A stretch of DNA of 6,596 nucleotides from an uncultured Gammaproteobacteria bacterium (GCA_929200485.1 CAKMZU010000096.1:1-6596); one strand, 5' to 3'. Positions 1 through 6,596 are shown, counted from the stretch's first letter. Program-made: numbers and translations. The notes: generated by a model not told the origin, from the letters alone.

Positions 1-1022
1 TGTAACTCTTTAAGTTGTTTATGCAAATCCGTATTTTCCTGCTTTAGATCAAAGTTTTCCATGGTAAGAATATCAGCTTTGCTCTCGTATTTTGCTCTAG
101 ACGACTCTAAAAACTCAAGTTGCGCTTGTAAAACCAACTTATCCTTCTCTGTTGATGCCAATTCAGTCTCTATAGTGTTTGATTTTTGTTCGAGCGCTTC
201 GGCTTTTTGATTGACTTGCTCTAGCTGGGGTTTAATTCTTGCCAATTCACCTTCTAATGATTGGTATTTTTCTTTTAGCTCGTGGTGCTTACTGTTTAGC
301 GCAGCGGTATTCTCTTGGTGTTCAGAATTTATAGCTCTTACATCCTTTAATTGGCTAGAAAGATCATCTTTTTGCATTGCCATTTGTTGATTGGATTGCT
401 TAAGGTAATCAATCTGTGATTGATATTGCTCGCGCTCTCTTTTTCGCTCTTCAGCCATGGTGTTTTGGTAGTGATCCAGCTGATTTCTGGCCTTTGAGAC
501 TTCCATTTTTTGATCTTTAAGGCTATTTCTTAAATCAATTATTTGCTCAACTAGCGCTTTTTTTTCTGTGGTTAGCTCTATATTCAAGGCATTCAGCTTG
601 GCTTTATCCCGTTTAAGCTCCTCATTATCCTGAATAGCCTCTGTCAGCGATGCCTTAGCAGATCCATATTGTTCTTTAAGCGTTTCTATCACAGATTTTT
701 GGTTTTCTGCTTCTTTTTGAATGCGTTCAACAATCTCGGTGGCCTTTCTTTTTTCGGTATCTATACGCTCATCTGCTCGATTATGTGTTTGTTGATAAAG
801 GGATTTAATAGCCAGCACCAGCTCAGGTGGAAGGCCTTCGGTATTTGAATCGTTTAGCTCTCGTTGTTTTTGTTTCCACTCTTTTAATAAAGGCGCGATA
901 GTGCTTTTACTGCCAGTTCCAAGATGGGCTAACACTCTGTCAACGGTAGGATTTTGTTCATTACTTTGAATATTTTTTGCTGCCTGTGCGATCTGCACAT
1001 AGGTTACACCAGGTCTTGCCAA
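1..1022 (-). CDS. KfrA_N-type DNA-binding protein with long coiled coil (3' partial)
   Basis: The visible 340 codons begin with residues MARPGVTYVQIAQAA and continue through TVDRVLAHLGTGSKSTI and LLKEWKQKQ (about residues 5-50). This is the pattern of the KfrA N-terminal DNA-binding domain. From about residue 90 to the window edge the protein is almost entirely Glu/Lys/Gln/Leu-rich helix, as in the coiled-coil stalk of plasmid KfrA proteins. I chose the TTG at 1022-1020 as start because it puts the family-typical MARPGVTY at the N-terminus and has GGAG seven bases upstream; no ATG fits. Known of the family: plasmid KfrA proteins bind operators overlapping their own promoter, autorepress, and have been linked to plasmid segregation. 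Here the gene diverges from the lipoprotein operon and lies across the cargo from a tyrosine recombinase, so an accessory or regulatory role for an integrative element is inferred. The C-terminus is outside the window. Confidence 0.88.
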   Translation of the reverse strand, partial: MARPGVTYVQIAQAAKNIQSNEQNPTVDRVLAHLGTGSKSTIAPLLKEWKQKQRELNDSNTEGLPPELVLAIKSLYQQTHNRADERIDTEKRKATEIVERIQKEAENQKSVIETLKEQYGSAKASLTEAIQDNEELKRDKAKLNALNIELTTEKKALVEQIIDLRNSLKDQKMEVSKARNQLDHYQNTMAEERKREREQYQSQIDYLKQSNQQMAMQKDDLSSQLKDVRAINSEHQENTAALNSKHHELKEKYQSLEGELARIKPQLEQVNQKAEALEQKSNTIETELASTEKDKLVLQAQLEFLESSRAKYESKADILTMENFDLKQENTDLHKQLKEL

Positions 1023-1060
1023 TTGCGGTCTCCGTGAATTTCGTAATAAGTTACAGTAAA

Positions 1061-1082
1061 CGTAATATTATGTAATAGTACG
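1061..1082. promoter_or_regulatory. 22-bp near-perfect palindrome, candidate KfrA-type operator
   Basis: The arms CGTAATATTA and TAATAGTACG flank a central TG and match as an inverted repeat at 9 of 10 positions. Related GTAAT units recur at 1043-1047, 1062-1066 and 1072-1076, and a small TTAC-A-GTAA inverted repeat lies at 1051-1059. The palindrome begins 39 bp upstream of the kfrA-like start codon and overlaps the best -10-like sequences for that gene. Autorepression by the KfrA-like protein is inferred from what plasmid KfrA proteins do. Binding of an unrelated host regulator is also possible. Confidence 0.5.
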
Positions 1083-1112
1083 AATAGACAAAGAGCTAAA
1101 ATAAAAGTTCAC

Positions 1113-1144
1113 TAACCTGCGATAAGCTCACTTATCGTGGGTTA
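1113..1144 (+). other. 14-bp stem-loop in the operon leader or divergent region
   Basis: Arms TAACCTGCGATAAG and CTTATCGTGGGTTA surround the loop CTCA. Read as plus-strand RNA all 14 positions pair, two of them as G-U wobbles; on the minus strand those two positions would be A-C mismatches, so RNA structure would favour plus-strand transcription. A run of six T residues follows at 1150-1155, five bases after the stem, so this could be a weak rho-independent terminator or leader element insulating the operon. A DNA-level role, such as an accessory recombinase or protein-binding site, is an alternative. The inverted repeat is directly visible; its function is unknown. Confidence 0.5.
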
Positions 1145-1293
1145 TAAAATTTTTTGATCTCAATTATTGTTTTTCCATTACAGATATCTCTTTTCAAAAA
1201 TCAATAAAGCTCAAGTAATTAATACGAATTAAAGACACATAAATATTTTAAATTTTCTACTAGAATGAAAATATCAATAAATGGAACTTAAAC

Positions 1294-3777
1294 ATGCAAT
1301 TCAACTTACTCTCATTATCACTTATATTTTTTATTGCGCTGACCCTCAATGGTTGCAATAAAGATGAAAATAAAAAGAACAATAGTCCCTATGAAAAAAA
1401 ATATTCGGAGGTTTCGCAAACTGAGGAGCCTAGTGATTTTAGAGATTTTGCTTTAGTTGCAAATGGTAATATTGAAGTAACAAAATCATTAACAACAGAC
1501 GGGCCTTTAGCTGATATACACGCTAATAATGGTATTAAAGCCTCTACTAGATCATTGTCAATTTCAGGAAAAATCAGCGCTAAAGATAATGAAGTTGATG
1601 GCTCATCCATTCTGCGATCCTTCGATTATCAAGCTTATTCCAAGCCTAAAAATTCTCATATTTTAAGAGCCTTAAAGGTCAGTGAATTTTTAAATAACGA
1701 ACCACTATATGAATATATAGAGCTCCATGAAGACGGGTTGATCTCTTTTGAAGGTGGGCTAAGCGAAGACAATGCTATTGAAGATAATATCTTCAAGTTT
1801 CAAGAGGGTACATGGTCAATAAATGGATCTGAAGTATTACTTCCACATTCAGTAAAGGTAAACAGTAATCTTATCATCGATGCTGACTCAACCTATATAG
1901 CAGGCTCTTTATTGGTGCAAGGTGAGTTAAAAGCAAGAGGTGAATTGAATGTCAACACAGGTTCCCCATTTAACCGAGCAATCATTTCAGATAATAGCAT
2001 TCACGTTGAAAGTCTAACTGCCATTGGTAGACTACATGTAAGTGGTGATTTTTACGCCAATTCAAATATAAACATCATTGGAAATGCAGAAATTGATGGG
2101 GACGTTACTCTGCATGGCGATAGTAAAATCAGCTTTTTAGATAATATCTATAAAGCTGCACTATATGATATGCAGCTCAATGCTGAAAATGATGGCAAAT
2201 CCATCAATTTAGTTCATTCGCAACTGTTTAGGGATGTTAATGGTAACAATAGCGTAGTGCTTTTCACCTTTGTTGAGGGTGATTACCTGATCAATGAAAA
2301 TACCCTTTTTCATTTGATTAAAGAAGATCAGTTAAGTGAATTTACATTCAAAACTTACCTTTATGGCGCAACCATTGATTATGCCTCTCAACTATACAGT
2401 TCTGATGGATTGTCCCCATACTACCAAAATAAACTCAGCATTATTGAGCAATTAAAAAACAATGGCACTGAAACCGTTAGACTCACTGAAAGTATTGATG
2501 TTGCTCCAGGAACACTTTACCACACATTTGAAACATCATTAGGTAAAGAGACACATCGTGTATTATCACTGACTAACCAGCAACCTGAGACAGCTATTTT
2601 AACCGATGGCATGCGGCAGAAAATTAAGGATCAACTTAATACACCAGAACCTTCACCAGAAGAGCAAATAGCTGACGTTGAAAATAAAAAAGCTGAACAG
2701 CAAAGTGAAGCCGAAGATGAAACACTAAATCCTACGCCTGAAGAACTTGCCGAGATCGACCAAATCATATCGGAGGAAAATCAAGGCAAAACGCCAGAAG
2801 AAATAGAAAAACAATCGGAAGTGGATCGAGTTGAAGAGTGGGTAACATATAAAGAACTTGCTGTTGATGATGAAGTTGTTGAGATTGAAGAAATATTACC
2901 TAATTCAGATGGTGTTGGTTACTTAAGGGGCTGGGGTAGTTTCACTAAAAAACTACGTAAGGGTGTGAAGAAAGTATTAAGGGTCGTCACTTTTACTGAT
3001 TGCCAAAAAAGAACAAATACGAAATTTATTCGGGGTGTTGATGACATTTCATCCAAGGATGATAACTGGCAAAAAATGATAGCTATTAATAATAGCTCAA
3101 ACTACTGCACTCCTATTTCTGCAAGTATGATTATAAACTACCATAGTACTCGGCAAGCCAATCAATCATACGACACAAGCTATTATAATCTCTACAAAGA
3201 AAATTATACGTTAAAAAACTGGGATCAAAACTTTAATCGCTTTGAACGAGACGATAATAAAAGAGCAAATGCAGCACATAAAAATGAACTTGTTCGTGAT
3301 GTGGCCAGTTCTTTTGGTACAAAGCACGATACAGGCACCCCTCACCACTACTCTTACTATAGGGTGCCTTCAAATACAGCTAGCTTTATTAGAGAAAATA
3401 CAGTGGGCAAGCGTGTTTATTGGTGGAGTTATCCTGCATTCTTTTGGAATAGAGGATGGATGCATACAATTGCTGAAAAATATATCAATGCTAATAACCC
3501 TTTAATGTTTTCGGCGAGAAATAATTTTGGATCTATTGAAGGGGTAACCACCGAAGAGCACACCATGCCTATTATTGGCTATAAAACAGAATACTATGTA
3601 GGTGTCTGCTGGAAACATTTATTACCTAAAAAACGTTGGTTGGCTGCTGACAGTACTTGGCACTCAGATAAAATTATTCAAAACCAACCGATATATAACT
3701 CAAGGGGTTACTTACGTTTCGACTCGCGTTCTAACTATTGGAAATGGGGCACGCTAATTTATTATTATGTGAGGTAA
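1294..3777 (+). CDS. Large lipoprotein: beta-solenoid-like N-terminus and C39/papain-like cysteine peptidase-like C-terminus
   Basis: An 827-aa product with a signal peptide ending in the lipobox LNGC (lipidated Cys21); Asn follows the Cys, so no Asp+2 inner-membrane retention signal is seen. Residues about 53-90 and 190-280 show short repeated strands such as LVANGNIEV, LLVQGELKARGEL, LHVSGDFYA and AEIDGDVTLHG, resembling the beta-solenoid repeats of bactofilin-like or PilX-associated domains. Residues about 450-540 form a Glu/Pro-rich acidic linker, followed by a Lys/Arg-rich amphipathic segment at 546-565. The C-terminal domain, about 575-827, has NYCTPISASMIINYH (Cys605), EEHTMPIIGY (His756) and LAADSTW (Asp786), in the order and local context of C39-like papain-fold peptidases. 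The usual CGPT is CTPI here, and no Gln sits six residues before the Cys (Asn599 is there), so activity is uncertain. The domain could instead be a toxin-like effector or amidase/transglutaminase-fold relative. Start: the ATG gives a standard signal peptide with GGA eight bases upstream. First gene of the operon. Confidence 0.75.
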   Translation: MQFNLLSLSLIFFIALTLNGCNKDENKKNNSPYEKKYSEVSQTEEPSDFRDFALVANGNIEVTKSLTTDGPLADIHANNGIKASTRSLSISGKISAKDNEVDGSSILRSFDYQAYSKPKNSHILRALKVSEFLNNEPLYEYIELHEDGLISFEGGLSEDNAIEDNIFKFQEGTWSINGSEVLLPHSVKVNSNLIIDADSTYIAGSLLVQGELKARGELNVNTGSPFNRAIISDNSIHVESLTAIGRLHVSGDFYANSNINIIGNAEIDGDVTLHGDSKISFLDNIYKAALYDMQLNAENDGKSINLVHSQLFRDVNGNNSVVLFTFVEGDYLINENTLFHLIKEDQLSEFTFKTYLYGATIDYASQLYSSDGLSPYYQNKLSIIEQLKNNGTETVRLTESIDVAPGTLYHTFETSLGKETHRVLSLTNQQPETAILTDGMRQKIKDQLNTPEPSPEEQIADVENKKAEQQSEAEDETLNPTPEELAEIDQIISEENQGKTPEEIEKQSEVDRVEEWVTYKELAVDDEVVEIEEILPNSDGVGYLRGWGSFTKKLRKGVKKVLRVVTFTDCQKRTNTKFIRGVDDISSKDDNWQKMIAINNSSNYCTPISASMIINYHSTRQANQSYDTSYYNLYKENYTLKNWDQNFNRFERDDNKRANAAHKNELVRDVASSFGTKHDTGTPHHYSYYRVPSNTASFIRENTVGKRVYWWSYPAFFWNRGWMHTIAEKYINANNPLMFSARNNFGSIEGVTTEEHTMPIIGYKTEYYVGVCWKHLLPKKRWLAADSTWHSDKIIQNQPIYNSRGYLRFDSRSNYWKWGTLIYYYVR

Positions 3778-3782
3778 GGACA

Positions 3783-4703
3783 ATGAAAAAATTAATCATT
3801 TTTATTGTGTTATACCTTATTAATGGTTGTTGGAATGACGGCCCTAGTGAATCTCGCTATTTCAGTCCACTAAGCAACGGCTGGAAAGAGTACGTTTATA
3901 TCAATGGAAATTCATATTATCTAGGCTTGAATAATTGGTTCAAAGAAGATTTATCATCCCCATGGCGTGGGGTTACAAGCAAAGATAATGGCGCAGTCTA
4001 CAGCTATGCAAAAATAAGCACTAACTATAACGAAGATGGCAGTGATCATTCATTTACCATACAGCATGTAACTGAGTCGACCACGAATGAATTTATTCTG
4101 CTTATGCCAGAGCAATCTAGGCTGGATGCAATAATTCCTAATGACGATCTGCCAACACAAAAACATATAACAAACGAGGATTATTTTTTATGGCATTTTT
4201 CAAACAATCATCAATGGGATGGACATACATATATTTTAAGGCGAGCCATAACTTATGGCTCAGATAAAATTTATGTACTGTATTCATGGATTAAAAATAA
4301 TGAGACAGGTATTGACGATCTGACATTTCTTTATTCCACGGAAGAAGCGCTTCCAAATGGTCAGTGTGAGGAAATAATTAGGAATGGAGTAGTAATCGCT
4401 GAAGAAAAATGCATACAATGGGAAGGTGGGAAATTGACTTATAAAACAAACCCTTTAAAAGTAAATTCTAAGTTATCCCACTATAAAAATACATTTATTG
4501 AATTTGCTAACTCCAAATCTAATGTTAGTGTAAAGAGGTATGGCTTTACTTATGCTATTGATAAAGACTATAACCTGCACTTACTGTACACAACAGATGA
4601 AATGGTAAAAAACAAAGTAAAACACTACGTGCAGTATAGTTTTTTCTATCACGATGACCCAATGACCCCCTATTATTCACAAAAGTTGTATTTGAATGAA
4701 TAA
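3783..4703 (+). CDS. Lipoprotein of unknown function, all-beta character
   Basis: A 306-aa product. I chose the ATG at 3783, not the upstream in-frame ATG at 3738, because it yields a compact signal peptide MKKLIIFIVLYLINGC with a lipobox (Cys16) and has GAGG at 3771-3774, eight bases upstream. The gene starts five bases after the stop of the preceding gene, so co-transcription is likely. I do not recognise the family. The mature protein is rich in Tyr, Trp and alternating hydrophobic strands. Segments such as KIYVLYSWI, LTFLYSTEEA and YAIDKDYNLHLLYTT loosely recall beta-propeller or sialidase-like blades, which is weak evidence. Apart from the lipid Cys there are two cysteines, Cys195 and Cys210, 15 residues apart, which could form a periplasmic or surface disulfide. 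Its position between two predicted proteases suggests a partner, specificity or immunity component, but nothing in the sequence proves this. Confidence 0.7.
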   Translation: MKKLIIFIVLYLINGCWNDGPSESRYFSPLSNGWKEYVYINGNSYYLGLNNWFKEDLSSPWRGVTSKDNGAVYSYAKISTNYNEDGSDHSFTIQHVTESTTNEFILLMPEQSRLDAIIPNDDLPTQKHITNEDYFLWHFSNNHQWDGHTYILRRAITYGSDKIYVLYSWIKNNETGIDDLTFLYSTEEALPNGQCEEIIRNGVVIAEEKCIQWEGGKLTYKTNPLKVNSKLSHYKNTFIEFANSKSNVSVKRYGFTYAIDKDYNLHLLYTTDEMVKNKVKHYVQYSFFYHDDPMTPYYSQKLYLNE

Positions 4704-5736
4704 ATGGGCAATGGTTTCCACAGCATGCTTATTGTTTGGCTGTATTGAAGAAGAGTCAACTGGAGAAAAACCCCAACCAGAGCCTTTGTTTCAAGAGCAG
4801 TGGGCGTTAGCCTATGATGAATCTTTCTATGAGGCTTATAGCATAAATGCTGATGCTCATATACATGCTGAAAATGCATTGCATAACTATACAGGGCGTG
4901 GCGTCCGTATAGCTATTATTGATCATGGCATTAACCCTAACCATGAAGAATTTACCCAAACAAAGCTCACAGTTGTTAACGCTAGAGACAAAAGTAATGA
5001 AATTACTTGTTATTCTGAGGGATGTGAGCACGGTTCACATGTAACTGGAATAATCTCTGCCGATATCAACGACAAAGGAATTAGAGGGCTGGCACCTGAA
5101 GCAGAAATCGTATTCATTCACCTTGATCTTAACGGGTATTTAAGCGATAGAGAATTTTTGGCTGCCTTTGACATTGCTGAAGAATATAAACCTGATATTA
5201 TCCTATGCAGCTGGGGGACAGGTAATCCTTCGGATGCGCTTAAAAACAAGCTAAAAGATTTTTCCGAATCTGGTAGAGACGGCCTTGGCACAATCATTGT
5301 TTATGCTGTTGGTAATGAAGGTAATAGACTCGACTCAGATGAATCCATGCTTGATTCAGTCATTGCAGTGGGTGCAACAGACGAGGATAACTTAAGGGCT
5401 GGCTACAGTAACTTTGGTGATGGCCTTGATATAATGGCACCAGGAGGTTATCGATTAGGCATAACGACGGTGGATACTGGCAAGGATGGGTACGCATTAG
5501 CAGAATTTCCGAATCGATTTGCTGGCACTTCGGCTGCGGCTCCCTTGGTGGCCGCAAGTATTGCTTTGATGCTTGAAGCAAACCCTTTTCTTTCAAAAGA
5601 TACTGTTTATTCAATCCTCACAGAATCAGCTGATAAAATCGGCAATATACCCTATGTAGATAGCTGGAATGCCTATTACGGCTTTGGCAAAATAAATATT
5701 GATCGCGCGATAAGTCGAACTTTGAAAACAAAATAA
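4696..5736 (+). CDS. Subtilisin-like serine protease (S8), lipoprotein
   Basis: A 346-aa product with the short signal MNKWAMVSTACLLFGC (lipobox LFGC, Cys16), predicted to be membrane anchored outside the cytoplasm. The S8 catalytic set is complete: Asp76 in VRIAIIDHGI, His112 in EHGSHVTGI, oxyanion Asn207 in YAVGNEGN and Ser279 in FAGTSAAAPLVAA. Only about 45 residues separate the lipid Cys from the GRGVRIAIIDHG strand, and they contain a QWALAY motif typical of the start of the mature subtilisin fold, so no I9-type inhibitory propeptide is present. Cys105 and Cys110 near the catalytic His could form a disulfide. The ATG overlaps the end of the preceding gene by eight bases and lacks a good Shine-Dalgarno sequence, pointing to translational coupling. 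A start at the internal Met6 would leave a signal peptide too short to work. Likely job: processing of, or action together with, the neighbouring lipoproteins (inference). Confidence 0.9.
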   Translation: MNKWAMVSTACLLFGCIEEESTGEKPQPEPLFQEQWALAYDESFYEAYSINADAHIHAENALHNYTGRGVRIAIIDHGINPNHEEFTQTKLTVVNARDKSNEITCYSEGCEHGSHVTGIISADINDKGIRGLAPEAEIVFIHLDLNGYLSDREFLAAFDIAEEYKPDIILCSWGTGNPSDALKNKLKDFSESGRDGLGTIIVYAVGNEGNRLDSDESMLDSVIAVGATDEDNLRAGYSNFGDGLDIMAPGGYRLGITTVDTGKDGYALAEFPNRFAGTSAAAPLVAASIALMLEANPFLSKDTVYSILTESADKIGNIPYVDSWNAYYGFGKINIDRAISRTLKTK

Positions 5737-5739
5737 AGT

Positions 5740-5749
5740 CTGTATACAG
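5740..5749. repeat. 10-bp perfect palindrome between protease and recombinase genes
   Basis: CTGTATACAG is a perfect palindrome in the 33-bp gap between the protease stop and the recombinase ATG. It could be a small operator or chance. It is not a standard gammaproteobacterial LexA box, because only four bases, not ten, separate CTG from CAG. Confidence 0.3.
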
Positions 5750-5769
5750 TTTGCCTAGCTCTATTTCGC

Positions 5770-6596
5770 ATGAAGATAAAATCCGTTGATCAGCCTCACA
5801 CATCAAAAAATGAAAAAAGTTTGATAGAACACCATGCAAGCCTATCCACTCGGTTTATAAAATCAGCCACCTCACAAAATACACCAAAAGCTTACCAGAC
5901 AGCTGTAAATAGCTACATCCGCTGGGGTGGCTTACTCCCTGCAACAAGAGACATGCTTCTAAGTTATCTAGCCGATAGCGCTGAAAAGCTAAACCCAAGA
6001 ACCTTATCTCTGCATTTGACTGCAATCAGTCAGTGGCATAAAACTCAGCAACTGGATGACCCTACAAATCACCCTGATGTAAGAAAACCCCTCCAGGGTA
6101 TCCATCGAATTTATGGTAAGCCTAAACAAAAAGCCAAAGCGTTGCGTCTTGAGCATTTGGCTACCATGCTTGAGCATATTAGCAGCATTCCAAAGAATCT
6201 AAAAAAAAGCCGAGACAAGGCGTTGCTGTTGATTGGCTTTTTTGGGGCGTTTCGTCGTTCTGAGTTGGTCAGTATCACATACGATAACTTAACATTTGAA
6301 CAAGAAGGCGCGATCATTACTTTGTCAAAATCTAAAACTGACCAAGAATGCGAAGGGGTTGAGAGAGCAATACCCTATAACTTATTAGACTCTGAAAGCT
6401 GTCCAGTTCTTGCCTTAAAAGCTTGGCTCGAAGTGAGTAATATTGGTTCTGGCTTTATATTCCGCAGTGTAAATCGTTGGGGGAAACTAAGTGACACCCC
6501 TATGCATGCAGCTTCTATCAATGACATTCTAAAGTCTCTTGGTAAAGCGTGCGATTTTGATTTTGTGCCTGAGTTGAGTTCGCACAGTTTCAGGAG
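5770..6596 (+). CDS. Tyrosine-type site-specific recombinase/integrase (3' partial)
   Basis: The visible 275 codons cover the N-terminal SAM-like core-binding domain (about residues 25-115, including TPKAYQTAVNSYIRWGG) and most of the catalytic domain. Arg162 in GAFRRSELV fits catalytic Arg I, Lys189 in SKTDQ is the beta-hairpin Lys, and His272/Arg275 in HSFR form the HxxR box. The window ends there, so the second His/Trp and the nucleophilic Tyr lie beyond it. The ATG at 5770 is the first plausible start after an in-frame stop; its Shine-Dalgarno is poor. The gene starts 33 bp after the protease gene, on the same strand and with no terminator between, so partial read-through from the cargo operon is possible. 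The family mediates integration and excision of genomic islands and other elements; together with the KfrA-like gene it marks this locus as probably mobile. The attachment sites are not identifiable here. Confidence 0.92.
   Translation, partial: MKIKSVDQPHTSKNEKSLIEHHASLSTRFIKSATSQNTPKAYQTAVNSYIRWGGLLPATRDMLLSYLADSAEKLNPRTLSLHLTAISQWHKTQQLDDPTNHPDVRKPLQGIHRIYGKPKQKAKALRLEHLATMLEHISSIPKNLKKSRDKALLLIGFFGAFRRSELVSITYDNLTFEQEGAIITLSKSKTDQECEGVERAIPYNLLDSESCPVLALKAWLEVSNIGSGFIFRSVNRWGKLSDTPMHAASINDILKSLGKACDFDFVPELSSHSFR

Larger units (their letters stand above)
1023..1293. promoter_or_regulatory. Divergent intergenic control region
   Basis: This gap of about 270 bp must hold the promoters for both the leftward kfrA-like gene and the rightward lipoprotein operon. 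It is very A+T rich and contains two structured sites listed separately (1061-1082 and 1113-1144). For the leftward gene the best promoter-like pair is TTGTCT (minus strand, 1091-1086) and TAATAT (1070-1065), but their 15-bp spacing is suboptimal. For the operon a -10-like TAGAAT lies at 1261-1266 with no convincing -35 partner, and a weak GGA ribosome-binding element sits eight bases before the ATG at 1294. I see no small gene here. Promoter positions are guesses; the region's regulatory role follows from the divergent layout. Confidence 0.55.

Noticed and set aside
1113..1144. Stem-loop as an integron attC site
   Set aside because: It is much shorter than known attC sites, has no unpaired extrahelical bases or conserved core triplet arrangement, and the recombinase visible here does not show integron IntI-specific features.
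3242..3505. 87-aa plus-strand reading frame
   Set aside because: It lies wholly inside the first lipoprotein gene in another frame, across the conserved-looking peptidase domain, with no ribosome-binding site or recognisable product.
3738..3782. Upstream in-frame ATG at 3738 as start of the second lipoprotein
   Set aside because: It would overlap the first gene by 40 bp and bury the lipoprotein signal behind 15 extra residues; the ATG at 3783 has a GAGG element and gives a normal signal peptide.
5707..5714. GCGATAAG shared with one arm of the stem-loop at 1119-1126, as a possible recombination repeat
   Set aside because: Only eight bases match, one copy lies inside the protease coding sequence, and the second arm is absent; chance is a sufficient explanation.
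5740..5749. CTGTATACAG as a LexA/SOS box controlling the recombinase
   Set aside because: The gammaproteobacterial LexA box is CTG-N10-CAG; here only four bases separate the half-sites.
5618..5839. 73-aa minus-strand reading frame across the protease-recombinase junction
   Set aside because: It is antisense to both well-supported genes and its translation shows no domain or signal; a chance open frame.

Overview
The window looks like cargo of an integrative element from a gammaproteobacterium, probably a marine or Vibrio/Shewanella/Alteromonadales-type lineage. That placement is an inference from A+T-rich coding sequence, Gram-negative style lipoboxes and the style of the two flanking genes; no taxonomic marker gene is present.

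Layout. Positions 1-1022 (minus strand, 3' end off the window) encode a KfrA_N-type DNA-binding protein with a long coiled coil. Positions 1023-1293 are a divergent intergenic region with a near-perfect 22-bp palindrome next to the kfrA-like start and a separate 14-bp stem-loop. Positions 1294-5736 (plus strand) are a tight three-gene operon. All three products carry a lipoprotein signal peptide: an 827-aa protein with a beta-solenoid-like N-terminal part, an acidic linker, a cationic segment and a C39/papain-like cysteine peptidase-like C-terminus; a 306-aa lipoprotein of unknown function; and a 346-aa lipoprotein with a complete subtilisin (S8) catalytic set and no obvious propeptide domain. 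From 5770 to the window end (plus strand, 3' end off the window) runs a tyrosine recombinase whose first active-site residues are visible.

How they may work together. The recombinase and the KfrA-like protein are read as the mobility and maintenance shell, and the lipoprotein operon as cargo. Two predicted proteases and a third lipoprotein, all predicted to be exported and membrane anchored, with 5-bp spacing and an 8-bp overlap, suggest one cell-envelope machine. Proteolytic release or activation of the C-terminal domain of the first protein by the subtilisin is an attractive model, but it is inference. I do not recognise the three-gene set as a named system. No tRNA, rRNA, CRISPR array, insertion sequence or element boundary could be recognised.
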